Origin: Owenia fusiformis
Lineage: Eukaryota > Annelida > Polychaeta > Sabellida > Oweniidae
DNA length: 64,000 bases
Direction of reading: 5' to 3'
Assembly (NCBI GenBank): GCA_903813345.2
Contig: CAIIXF020000001.1
Coordinates: 36,671,366-36,735,365, forward strand
Of the stretch, positions 1-13,000 are shown in pieces. A program made the translations under genes and the position numbers. The notes under the pieces were generated by a model, which was given only the letters and a program-made list of their open reading frames with translations, was not told the DNA's origin and ran no database searches. How positions within the stretch are numbered: position 1 is the first letter of the stretch; each line of letters starts with the position of its first letter.

Positions 1-841
1 TTATTGTCTTGGAAATAGGCAAGAGTAATTTTAATATTTGTTAAAGTTTTTGTAAAAGAATGGATCCAGACTTTTATGTTTCCTATATTCTCAAAATAGC
101 TAATTACATACACTAATAGATTTTCTGGTCAATACAGAATCTTAGTTTATTTTCCATAAACATTGCATGGAGCTTAAAAACTTTGCATTAGAAATGTGAA
201 TGTACATGCATGACATGCTAAACATTTATTTATTTACGGCAACAAGAAAAAAGTATTATAATATTAATAAATCAAAGTGAAATAAAATAATTATAACTTA
301 CTTTCTATTTGTTGAGAACACTTGTACAGTAACATTCATTTTATTGATGACATCATTCTTATTTTATGTAGCAAGTATATGGTATGTTTTATTCACTCTC
401 ATCACGCTCTCAGTATATTGCACTCTTGATTGCTTGGCCACAGTGTGGTTCATGGTGCAACTTAATATCTGTAGTGACTGAAGTGGAGACCACATCACTA
501 AAATATTTATTGACTTCAGATCCCTCTGATATAACTATTGGTTAAATAATTTATGTTCAATCAATATGAATCCGTTAAAACTCTTCAATTTTGCCCTTTT
601 CTTTCCTGGGTATTTGCAGTATAAAAGAAAAGATGGTGCGTTCTTCTATGGGACTTGATCAAAGTATTATGGATACTCTTTGATAATCATAATATAATAT
701 TTAGTTTACCAAAGACTTAATATTTATGTGTTTGGTTTAATTAGATCTTTTCTAACTATACATGTATGTATGTCAGGTTACCAACCTATAACTGATGCAC
801 ATGTTTCAAAGCCTTATTGATCTGATAGAATTAATAATCTA

Positions 842-982
842 CAGGGTGACTGGGAAAAAGGAGACCATTGAAGTAGGCAATATCATAGAACTGTTCCGAT
901 GTGTGCCAAATTTCATTGATGCCACTTGTCTAGTTTAGGAGATAGTGTCTACTTCAATGGTCTCCTTTTTCCGGTCACCCTG
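842..982. mobile_element. Short MITE with mariner-like ends (TA target)
   Basis: The two ends are inverted copies over about 35 bp, starting CAGGGTGAC and ending GTCACCCTG, and each end is next to a TA dinucleotide. This is the arrangement of a non-autonomous Tc1/mariner-type MITE. It has no coding capacity. The 141-bp span is set by the TA borders. Confidence 0.75.
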
Positions 983-1056
983 TATGAGACCAGTCTTTGA
1001 ACAATTGAAAGAGGTGACTCATGAGAGGCTGAGAGTTAAATCAGTAGCAAAGAGCA

Positions 1057-1330
1057 CTGGTGGATCAAGAGGGGAGCCCCTTTCGAGTCTCTAGCCAATT
1101 CTTCTGTAGTAGCTACTTAGAAGAACTGGTAAGGAGCCCCTCTCCCCAGAAATTTTTTTCTGACTTGAAATTAGTTCAACGTCGTTAAACTCAATAACGG
1201 CGTTCTTTATTATTAGGAATTTTCTTGGGGCCATTATTGAGATAAGAAACGAGGCCCGGGCTAGGTCTAATGTTGTTGGACTAACTTGAAATGTTCTCAC
1301 CCCCCCCCCCCCCAACTGATCCACCACTGA
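1057..1330. mobile_element. TIR element of a CACTGGTGGATC family, interrupted by another MITE
   Basis: The outer ends read CACTGGTGGATCA on the left and TGATCCACCACTG on the right, so they are inverted repeats. The right end contains a run of about 15 C. A 112-bp MITE has inserted inside it (1172-1283). A second member of this end family is at 21191-21325. No target duplication was assigned for the outer element. Confidence 0.6.
1172..1283. mobile_element. 112-bp MITE flanked by a 9-bp target duplication
   Basis: The element starts TAGTTCAACGTCG and ends GTTGTTGGACTA; the ends are imperfect inverted repeats. The 9-bp direct repeat ACTTGAAAT flanks it at 1163-1171 and 1284-1292. Its first 70 bp equal the left end and its last 42 bp (one mismatch) equal the right end of the 3402-bp element at 39874-43275, so it is an internal-deletion derivative of that family. 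A 9-bp duplication fits Mutator-like elements, but no transposase was seen. Confidence 0.85.
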
Positions 1331-2009
1331 AGAGAGAGTAAATCTTTGGAAATATGCTGGAATATTAAAAAATCATGTTGTATATCACGTAGTGGTTATG
1401 ACTATTTTCATTGAATTTAAATCCGGGGATCAATATAATTACTATTAAAAATGCGCATGATTATCATCCCGGTGTCTTATCATCATATATTTATTTCTCG
1501 CGTAAAATTAATCCCGTGAAATCTCGTTTCCTTAATTCGAGAAGCGTCGCCATCTTTAATATTCGTTAATCGATAGCGTGGCCTTGTTTAACTGTAATTT
1601 CCTATATAACTAGGGAATCATATTTGCATTTATATAAATAAAGTGATTCGGAGTACGAGAACTACATTTTGGGCTGGATTTCTGAGGATGAGCGAAGCTC
1701 TTATTGATGAAAATAAAGGTAAACAAGTCGAGATTTTTGTGTTTTGTTCGTAAAAATTTTCGGGAAAAAGAGACAAAAAAACTCGATTTTGAAAGTAGAA
1801 TTAGATACATTTTCTTATGTTTCCTCTGTCAGCAAAGCAAATGTTGATGCTTCCTGAAAATTGTACAAAAATCATGTCAGATATATCTCGTAAAAATATA
1901 CGGAATCCTTTTCAATAATCGACATGCTGCTTCAAATAAGACTTACCCTTCACTACCTACGTCTACAGAGCAAGTTTACCCAAAATGGTAGCAATCCAAC
2001 CACTAGATC

Positions 2010-2555
2010 TTATCCCGTTCCCGGACTATGGTCCTGTGAACATCTCAATCTTTTGCCTGTGCGATTACAACATGGGAGAATTTTTTAGTGATCTCACACT
2101 TCAGATACCTACTTTAATAGATTCCTTGGTAATTTAGCATTATTTTCGTGTAGTTGAATCCACAATTGTCTGGGTTTATCGGCAGAACGAAGACATTTTC
2201 GTTTTTGATCGCAATATTTGCGTGTAACATTTAACTTATTTCAACCGTCAAATTCCTCCATATTGGTACTTCCGAGCTACATCCGGGACAGCCAAACGGG
2301 GGATTCCCCTTTTAAATCCAACCGCCATTTTGAAAAGTGATGGAATCTCTCTCGATGAAAAAGAGAAAATGTTCCCGTTCTGCCGATATACCCAGACAAT
2401 CGGCGGTTCCAATATATTAGAAGTTACATCTTGAGTTCTATAATGCATTGAGGTAGGTATCTTAAGTGTAAGGGGCGTAGATAATTCTCCCAAGTTGTAA
2501 TCGTACAGGCAAATGAATGCGATCAGTGCAGGACTATAGTCCGGGAACGGGATAA
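2010..2555. mobile_element. 546-bp fold-back element with 8-bp target duplication
   Basis: Two arms of about 220 bp are inverted copies of each other, beginning TTATCCCGTTCCCGG. The direct repeat ACTAGATC flanks the element at 2002-2009 and 2556-2563, which fixes both borders. An 8-bp duplication is typical of hAT and some other superfamilies; the TTATCCC terminus is not one I can assign. An 81-aa reading frame on the minus strand shows no domain and is taken as chance. Confidence 0.8.
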
Positions 2556-4081
2556 ACTAGATCTACTTGCTGAGAAAGAGAAATCTGAAGAATATGGAAA
2601 GAATTGTAGACAAATGTAGACAATTTTTACCTGCGTTTATATTTGGATGCTTCTCTGCCATGTTATTTTCAATAAGATTAACATGGCTGAAATTCTTCAA
2701 ATTACAAGACGGCACAGGCTTAGTCTATTGCACAAAAAACAAAAAAATCTGAAATATACAAATAATGAATATACTTTTCCATATATTATTGCACAATGGT
2801 CTCCCAATTTCTTATTTTTGCCGTTCTACTGACGCAATGAAGCAGTGAAATGGACTCTAGTCAAAACAGTTTGTTTGTGACTACTTTGAATTAAAAAATA
2901 ATCAATCAAATGACCATATTGAAACAGTTTATGTAAAAATAGAAACATTTATATTTATCCTAACTTTTGTATTATATTTTGATACTTCTCTGCCATGTTA
3001 TTTTCGGAAAAATGAACATGGCTGGAACTCCCTAAATTACAATAGGCCACAGCTTTGCTGCACATTATACATTACTATCTGAAATATACAATGTCCAAGA
3101 TAGCAATGTCAAATATTGTAGGAAGGGCCCCCGAAGCTACTGACTATTTAAAATCAACTTTATTCAAGATATTACGCTAGGATTTATGAATCATAAAGAC
3201 CTGTAATGATGCATTGAAATTAGTAAATTAAAACCCTACATATAAAGTGATGACGAACTTAAGTTGAAAGGTGGCAACGTTCTGTTCCATTCAGGAAGTG
3301 GTCCAAGGTGCTACAAATGGGAAATTATTTCGATCTATATTTTATAACCTCAGAATACTGCCTTCAGTGTCATGTTTAGCTGAGTTTAACAATTTCAAGC
3401 CGTCCAACTGTCCCGCAATTTGCATATTTGTCATGAATTTGCTGGAAAATCTGAAGTCACACCAGTTTTTGACACAAAATGTCACACAAATACGCATTTT
3501 ACCTGATCATTGTCAAGCAAAAATATTTCTGTAGAAAAACTTCAAAAATGATTGCAGATACAGCAAAAACACGAACACCAAAAAAAGAAATACTGTATGC
3601 CTTCTACAAGATTTTAATGGCTAACATTTGTGGGGGGGTTTCGCTTTCACTAAATGTCAAAAGTAAGAAAAAGGCAAAACACTCCCACATTCATGGGGGT
3701 AGGAGTCAATGTTCCCTTTAGAAGTTTGATTTACAAAAATAAGAAAATGAGATGACATTACCACGCATCTACTTACCAGTATGTTCTATGTCCTCCGGCA
3801 ACCCTAGGTTACATGAAGTCAGCCAAACATGAGAGTGAAGTCAGTATGCTCAGGAAGAAAAATTGAATCGAAAAAATATTTCTATAACTTTCTTATGCCA
3901 AATTTGAAAATGGCTTTCAGTTTCAAAATGACCACCATTTTAGTGTTGATTTTACAGTATATTAGGTACAGAACATGTTTTAAATGCAAAAAAATTAATG
4001 GATATTGATTTAGATGAAAATCTAATTTAAAAAAAAGCGTGGCAGCCATCTTGTTATTAGAATTTGTTTGTTTGTTTCTAG

Positions 4082-7000
4082 ATGAAATTGATGCTGACTT
4101 AAATTTCTTAGACAATATCCTAGACCATCAAGTTGACGAAGAATTTGAAGCAGATTCCCAAAAAGGTATATTATTAAAACAAAATGTAATATTTCTTAAA
4201 TATTAACCTGTTGTTAATATTTATGCTATAGTGTAAACATATTTATACTCATACTTTTTATGCTACAAAAGCAGTGATAAAAATGGATGAATTCCATCAG
4301 GTACAAAATGAATTCATAATGCTGTCTGTCTTCCAGCAAAGAAACATTCAAAAACTAAATTAAACGGAGCAAAGAAAAGAAAAAGTGAAGGCACTATGGA
4401 CGTAGATGGAGAGGAAAAGGACAAGAAGTTAAAGGATATGGAACGAAGGAGGAAACAGTTAGAAAAGGAAAATAAAGAGCGAGAAGAGACATTGCGGAAA
4501 TTAAAGATGGAAGAGGAGCTTTTGAAAAGTCCCGATGGTATGTATATTCAAATGATTCACTGTTATATATTTGCTATTCAAAACCTCAGAACTTTGAGCT
4601 TTATACAATATATTTGATTGCTGCATTACATTTTATGTCTTGAGTAATACGTCACATCTGACAAGATGTCATGGTCCTAATATTTTAGGGTTGAAGGCAA
4701 GTTCGAAGAAATCGGACAAGTCAAAATCCCCTCGAAAATCGGGTAAGTATTATTTGAACAAATATGTACATTATAGTCTTACCTTGTTTTGCGGTTATAT
4801 TCAATTTTGTTCAGTTCAATTGTCATAGATCTACATGTAGTTTAGTTTAATGGAAGACTACCAAGTACATATGTGTATATGATATATGTGTTATTATTAC
4901 AACTTTGTATTCTTTTTATATATCATTGTTCTCCTCAGAATGTTTTCTTAGGTGGATGCAAAACTTTAATTTGAATTATTCTTTTATAAAGAATGTTCAG
5001 AACTGATTCATTTTTTGTGATTTTACAAATTCTCAACCAATGAGGTATTTCAATTGCTACTTTTAATTTTCAACTGGGCGAGACCACTGATATTTATTGT
5101 ACAATATATGTTTAATTATTAATGCATGTTACCAGCAATAGATTTAAGTTTCAGTTCACCAAGTATATTTCTTCGTTTTGCGTGATTTCAACATTTCTTT
5201 TTATTTGATGTTGTTCGATTATCAGCTTGTTAATCATATTTTCAATTTATTTTGCATGCCTTTCAGCAGCCAAATTTGAAGTATCAATCAATTCATATAA
5301 AGGTCACCCTTTATGTTTTACCAAAGTCTTTTAAGTGTAGCACTGGAATCATGTTATTAGGAACCTTTATCTTTCAACATATCAATTATGTTGATGTTGC
5401 AGTAATAGCCATACTTTGCTTATAAGGACTGTCTCCATGTTATGATCAGTGTAGTCATTAACAGCCTTCCCAGCGGTCACAGACCACTTAGTACGGGACC
5501 AGCAGAAGTTGCATAATTACTGGTCTTTTTGACCAGTGTGTTTTTGTGTCTATTAACCTCAAGGAATGATGTCCATGATATTATTGTTACAAATGGATAA
5601 TACTTTTGATTTACTCTTAAGTTTACATCATATTTGCTTCTTGTGACAGTCTTTTCTTAAACAAAAGTAAATAATATCATTGGTTTCTCTCGTGAAAACA
5701 ACATGATTAGGAATGATATGGACCCAAATATTCTAAAATTGAAACAGTTTTTGGTATCTTTTTATTAAGATCTGATTCTAGATTTTATGATATAATGACC
5801 TTTGAACAAAATGTATTTTCTCATGTGCCTGCATTGTATTAGTAGTTTACTGCTATATTTGTAGACCATGATGATGAGGTCAATATGGACCTTGGAGATG
5901 ACCTAGGGGGTGAGACTATTAAGGGTTATGACACCAGGAGTGAAGCTGGGAGTGGATTCTCCGAGAGCAGCCTATCAGGTACAACTCAGAACAGAACATT
6001 TTTTTCATAGTTGATCGATCTAATACAAAAGTTATCCTCAGATTCAAAGCTACCAGACCTCAACATACTGTTACTGTGATCTTTTGAGGCTCTGTGTTGA
6101 GCTGATCATAGCACCACTAAGGTCACTAATACATTTAGTCCCTTGTGTTAGCTATGATACAACCATGCCCACTTGGGTATCATGATTTCTGGTTTATAGC
6201 CCCTGTGAGATTGACAAGAAATTGACTTTGTGGATAATGTGTTCAGCATCTGTAAGAAATAGCAAGTGGTGACATTTTGCATGTTCATGCCTTGTGTTGA
6301 GATTGTAAGCAATATCCATTCCTTTTTAACATTTTACAAGTTATGGCAATAAATAATCACCAAACAAGACTCTCATTGGTGTATAACATTTGTACATTTT
6401 GGTTCTCTATGACTTCTTTTTAGAATCTGAAAATGATGAGAAGCCAGAGGGAAACAGGAGCCGTGCGGATAGCAACCGTAGTATCTCCCCCATAGCTTTT
6501 CCTGAGAGAGATGAATCAGAAGATGGTATGTCTAGCCAGTTCAGTTTTTATTGTCATTCATCAAGTCTCTCCTTAGTCCTTCTTATTTCCTCACCACATT
6601 GTGAAGACTGAGAAATAAGGATGAAGTGACATTCAGTAGAAATAACGTAAATACAGCTTAATAAGTAACTCTCTTATGTGAATACTATATGCTGTTGATT
6701 ATTTCAATGTGTTCATCATTTAATGTATGATGAAATGTAGTATCATATCATGTAATATGTGTGTATCATACTATAATGTATCATGAAATGTAGTATCATA
6801 TCATGTAATATGTGTGTATCATACTATAATGTAAGATGTTGTATTTTTGTAGTTGCTGCAGCTGAGGCAGAAAGTAAACCTGTAGAGGAGTCCACTTCTA
6901 ATGTAACTGCTGGTGTAGGTGAGTAGTACTTTATATTATAACTGCTGGTGTAGGTGAGTAGTACTTTATATTATAACTGCAGGTGTAGGTGAGTAGTACT

Positions 7001-10000
7001 TTATATTATAACTGCTGGTGTAGGTGAGTAGTACTTTATATTATAACTGCTGGTGTAGGTGAGTAGTACTTTATATTATAACTGCTGGTGTAGGTGAGTA
7101 GTACTTTATATTATAACTGCTGGTGTAGGTGAGTAGTACTTTATATTATAACTGCTGGTGTAGGTGAGTAGTACTTTATATTATAACTGCTGGTGTAGGT
7201 GAGTAGTACTTTATATTATCAGGTAAACTTTTTATGTGCAATTCCTCATGGGGGTCTATCAGGATCAGAAGACCACAATAGATTCCCTTCATTTAATGTC
7301 TCTGAGAAGAATTTAGTCGATCAATGCTCACACAATTAAGTCCAAAATGATGGTGGTGCATTTGTATTTGGAAAATGTTTGACAATATTCACTGAATATT
7401 AGTGTATATTATTGACCTACGACTACTATCAAAAATATTATATTCTGACAATGTAATCTGAGATCACAGTTCACTATTACTATTGACTGCTCTATGACCA
7501 ATCAAAATCTACAAGAACATGTTGTTTTATCTTCCAGCTCAAGGTCGCTATTTGAAGTACATGTTCCGTGATGCCAGGTTTTACCTCATCAAAAGCAACA
7601 ACAGTGAGAATGTTGCACTGGCCAAGGCTAAAGGAGTCTGGTCAACCCCACCACAAAATGAACAGAAACTCAACAATGCCTACAGAGTGAGACACTTTAA
7701 CCATGTTCTTTAGTAGTTAGAAAAGTTCATTTTTATCATAATAGTAACTAAAGCAGTATAACCCCTAATTACCAATCATTGGTTGACTGGAGAATAAGTC
7801 TTTGAAGTTGTGTAAAACAATTAGTTTAGGGCACCGTGTAGAAAGTAATATTTCATTCAGTTAGTTGGTAAATCAGATATAAGAGGCATTGAAATAGCTA
7901 GAATCAATTATACTCTAGATTGAACTTATGTCACTTGTACTTGCCTTGTTAATTTATATTTGTCTGGCATAACAATTTTTGTATATCCCCAAACCATGAT
8001 TAACCCTGATATTTTCCTTGTTTTAGGAACACAAGAATGTTATCTTGATCTTTTCTGTAAAAGAAAGTGGAAAATTCCAAGGTAAGATATCTCGTGGTCT
8101 TGTTTGTGTTCAAACTCATTTTGATTATTTGTAACTGTAAAATATAACTGAAAAGCATTGAACACAGTGGACACTGGACAGTTATTTGACTTATAAGATT
8201 CAATAATGTTCATCGATAGTGGGTGAAGGGAATCTGAGCATTTGTTAAATATGTTTCTCAAGAAAAAAATTTTGATATTGTGACCCTGCAACTAGTCATT
8301 AAAGTAGCGCTAAATATCAATCTCTGCATTTCAGGCTATGCACGTGTAGCAGCTCTCTCAGACAAAGACCACCCCCCTATACGCTGGGTCCTCCCCCCAG
8401 GCATGACAGCTAGAGCTCTCTCGGGAGTCTTCAAGCTGGATTGGATCAACAGGTATAACATAAGATTTAGATTTACTGGATGTTCTCATTATCAGGCCTT
8501 TTCTAATTGGCCAGTAGTTAAAATTATTTTCAAAATAAAAACTAACTATAAAGCATAAAAAGCGAATATGATTCATATTCAAAATTGGAACTCTCAAATT
8601 GAAAGTATTTAGTTAAGGAATAATAGAAGGAAAAGTTCATCCAAATAGTAATACTTATATGTGAGAATATGGTAAAATGCAGATATAATCAATGATATAT
8701 GGTTGACTATTTCTTCTTGTATTCCAGGAGAGAATTGCCATTCACTAAAGTTGGACATTTGCGCAATCCTTGGAACAATGGAAAACCACTGAAAATTGGA
8801 AGAGATGGACAGGTGAGATTAAACAAGCCTCTTGTTCTCTCTGTTATTCATGTATTTGAACTCTTCACTAGACATCAACTTTTACTGCTCATTAGATTTG
8901 TGTTAAATGTAGTGAAATATCCTGATACTACCTTTCTACTGGACAGTTAGTGAAAATATTTTCTAGTGAAAATAATTTCTACTATTTTATTTTTTGTATT
9001 CAAAAAGTTTGGTTCTTGTAAAGTGATTATATAAAATTGATATAATTACAGTATGTGTACTTTTATCATAATCTACATGTATATATATTCTCTGTTCTAT
9101 GATTTCTATATATATTTTTACATATTCTATGTTCTTTGATTTCAGGATATTGAGCCTTCAGTTGGAGAAGAATTGTGCCGTTTATTTCCTGTGGATGAGA
9201 ACATTGAGATAACAACCATAGCACGTAAAGCTAAACATGCTAAAGCATTAGGGAGAGACTATGGTAGAGAGCGAATGAATAGAGGCCATGTAGAATATAG
9301 GTTAGAAGACTCCCTTTATGGACATTTAGTTTATTGTTTTACGGGACTTTCACCCGGCTGATATTTCCACAGGGACTCTGCAGTACAGTGCAGTGATGAT
9401 TCGTTGCAGTACAATGTGATAACGATGATGTTTTCCATGTGTGCGATAGATGGAGTAGCAGTCTGCTGTTTTTCTTATCATAGTGCCCAAGTAACAGTGT
9501 TGCCAGCCAGATATATCAATACCATCATTTACCAACAAAGGGTTCTGTAGAGTTTTAGAATATCATTACACCCATCTGTTCCCCAAAGGATTTTCAGTCC
9601 TTGGTGTGAAATATTTATTATTTTATTGAATCAGTTATATAATTCTAAGTGAGAACTAATCAAACTAATTTTTGGAAGCACATCAAATCTCTGAAGTTTT
9701 TATCTCATTTAAAATTGTCAGTCTCATTCCACATGATACTCATTTATTGTCAAATTCCTGGCAACACTGAACAAGGACATTCATTTCTCTACCTTTTCAC
9801 CTAGACATTTTACCATTGTTCATGTGGTATTGTTGTCCTTTGTATTGTGTCCTAACTAAGCCATATGAGCTTCATTGACACCTACATATAAAAACCCTCT
9901 GCTTAATTTTTCAGTCCTCTAAGTCTAAATACGCAGGGAACGTGCGCTGGCTGACTGACTGAAAGTCACCCTGGGTTCAATTCGAAGTCACACCTGCTGT

Positions 10001-13000
10001 GTGCTAAGACTATGAGTGGCACTAAGTGCTGTGTCTATTTAATGCATTGCTCTGTGTAGAACAACATCTCCAGAGACAATCTCATTGACAATGCAAACAT
10101 ACAAGTGATAGCTCACACATTTAGACAATGCACCTACATAGGGGCTACCACAATAATGCAGTGACCCTAATGTCCTGTAGAGGGACCCTTGTAGAGTCAG
10201 TGGCTCGCACAGCATGGACTAATATCTTTATTTCAGGAATCGCAACAGCCTAGAAGTGATTATTATCATCATATAAGAAAGTCTCCGATCAGAACTTTTC
10301 TTTCAGGAGTTTGGATCAGTGTTATTTAGTGAATTGTGGTAGTGATTGATATGGAGTGATTTTCATATATCCTTCACTTTCACACATATTATGGACATTT
10401 CCATCTTACATGGAATTTGCCCAAAGGACTTAATATCCATGTTTCCGCCAGTAAATTGATCATCTGATCATTTTATTTTGTGAAGCTGCACTGAGTTCTA
10501 ATCTAGTTAATTCATGGAACTAATATGGACTGAGTTAATCTATGCCATATTGAAAGTGTTAATGAAAGAATCCAATGTGATGCTGTGAATGGGGTTTCAT
10601 TATATAGACTTGGTTGGGGGATTGAATTCATTGCATCTGATAATATCCATGACAAGTGGGGAAATTGGGCGATAATGGACTTGTTTGCCTTGGTGCCTTT
10701 AACTATACATTAATCGCTCATTTCCTATACACTATAATGCCTCAATGCATTCCGACAAGCAAGTATCAAAGACAAGTTTCTAGAACTTGGACTTAATGGG
10801 TGGGGAATAAGGACTTACTATAATACAGTGCAATCATAGACTTTTAATTCAAAGTGAGAGAGAGAAATTCAAGAACTTTGCACATGATGCCTGAACACAA
10901 CTGATGCTTGCATCGTGATGTTGCCGTCAGTGCACATCAGCTCTGGTATGTTAGAAATCGTTCAGGGTTATTATTGATGTGGTTGGGATATCTGTTGGGC
11001 TAATTGTTTTCAGACAATTGAGGTATGATGTGGTTTATTTTTTTGAGATTTCATTTACTCAGTTACTCTTTATTTATATGAGATAAATTCATAACATCAT
11101 TTTACGCTTTGTTATACTCACGCCTAACCATAGACAACGTACAGTGACAAAATATACGGGTGTACACTTAAGCTGTTTGAAGCACTAATCATGACGTAGG
11201 TTTTAAAAGTTTTTATCTAAGGAATATGATTAATTCGAACATGACTGTATTCACGCCTTCTATAAACTGTCAACATTTCATCCGGGGTATATTGGCGAAC
11301 ATTGCCCCTGGTAATACGTGTAATGTGTGACGTCATAACGGCAGACCGTAGTAATGGCGGACCATAATGAATATTCGAAACATTTTGGTGATTTTTCATG
11401 TTCGAATTGTAATATAGACCTCAGAGCAGGTGTAATATCCCTTAGGGCTAGGCACAAATGCTTTCGAAGCCCTCACTCCCTTCGGTCGTTCAGGATACAG
11501 AAAACGTTTGTGCCTAGCCCTGCGGGGTGTATTCGACAATATTACCTCTGCTCTTCGGTCTATATTTCTTAATTCGAACATGACTGTATTCATGCCTTCT
11601 GTAAACAAAGTCAATATTTCACCCAAAACATTTTGGTGAGTTTTCATGTGCGAATCGTAATATAGACCTCAGAGCAGGGGTAATATTGTCAAATACACCC
11701 CTCAGGGCTAGGCACAAAAGCTTTAGAACCCCTCCCTCCTTTCGGTTCCTACAGAAAAAGTTTGTGCCAAGCCCTGCCGGGTGTATTCGCCAATATTACC
11801 ACTGCTCTTCGGTCTATATTTCTTAAGTATTCCATGTTTTCATGTCCATGCTCTTGGAAAGACTTTTAACTTTTTAATTACGTTAACAGATTCTCAAACA
11901 GAGCACAAGTTTTTTCAAGGTAATTCCACCCATGTCCATGTGAACATTTTCCAGCTGGTCAATTGTGTGGGTGGAATTGCCTAGAATAAATTCGAGCACT
12001 GCTCGTGAATCTATTAACGTAATTAGAAAGTTAGAAAGCACATGAAATCAAACATGAAATACTACTTTATATTCCTTAGATAAATCTTACCTACATCACA
12101 ATTTTTGCTTCAAACATGACAACGTACAGCTAAAATGTACAACAGTATATTTTGTCACTGTACATTGTCGATGGTTAGGCGTGATACTGTGTATTCATAC
12201 ACAGCAAGTATAACTTGTGTATGGTATGACAAGTAATTTTTTTAGAATACTACTTTTTGGTTATGTATGAGATACTTTAAATTCACAAATTATAGTTCCA
12301 TATACATCTGTATTAAATCATTTTCATGTATTTCTTCAAAATTGCTGATCGATTTTCTTTTTGAATGAAATGAAATTTCTGGCATTAAATGACATATTTA
12401 TCATGTTCAGTCAAGGTAGTTTGATGTACCATACACTAAGTGTAAATAAATCATGACAATTGTTGAGCGTATTAAAGCTAAATAGATGTATGTTGTATGT
12501 ATATAACATGGTTGCCATGGTATGTTGTATTCTTAGACGCAGGGGCCATGACAGACGAGGTGGTGGTGGGAGGAGTGGTTATGCTCCAAGCAGAAGAGAC
12601 GACCGATATGGTATATTTATTATTTAAAAGATAAATAATTTATTTATATAGCAGTCTTATCCACTAAGTCTAGTACTTCATCTCTTACTTTGACAACATA
12701 TCGATAAGCTACAAAAAAATTGAGAAACTAATTAAAAATCTTGGCCAAATTTTTTATCAATGGGGAGGAGCAGGTTTTTTACGAGAAATTTCAAGATTTT
12801 CACACAATTTATTTTTTGACTCATAAGCTGCCTATCCACACATGCAATTACAATGTCAACCATGTTTCTAGACGAAACTCGTAAGAAATATGAATCAAAT
12901 AATCTATTCTTGTAAGTTAACATTTTAGATCCATACCACGGCAGCAAAGACAGACGGCGAGATAGGTAAGCATCGCATACAATGAAATGACCTTATACAG

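Larger units (their letters stand above)
1..4081. other. Upstream / first-intron region of YTHDC1, repeat-rich, no coding exon found
   Basis: No convincing coding exon is visible here, although the first coding exon of YTHDC1 (about 4-12 codons ending one base into a codon) should lie in or before this stretch. It holds several small transposons listed separately (842-982, 1057-1330, 2010-2555). It also holds a degenerate duplication of about 85 bp (around 2640-2725 and 2985-3065) and a segment at about 3398-3600 that is also found at about 43502-43700. Short ORFs on both strands have no recognisable domain. Confidence 0.6.

Noticed and set aside
2248-2493. 81-aa minus-strand ORF
   Set aside because: It lies within the right arm of the fold-back element at 2010-2555 and has no domain; taken as chance.
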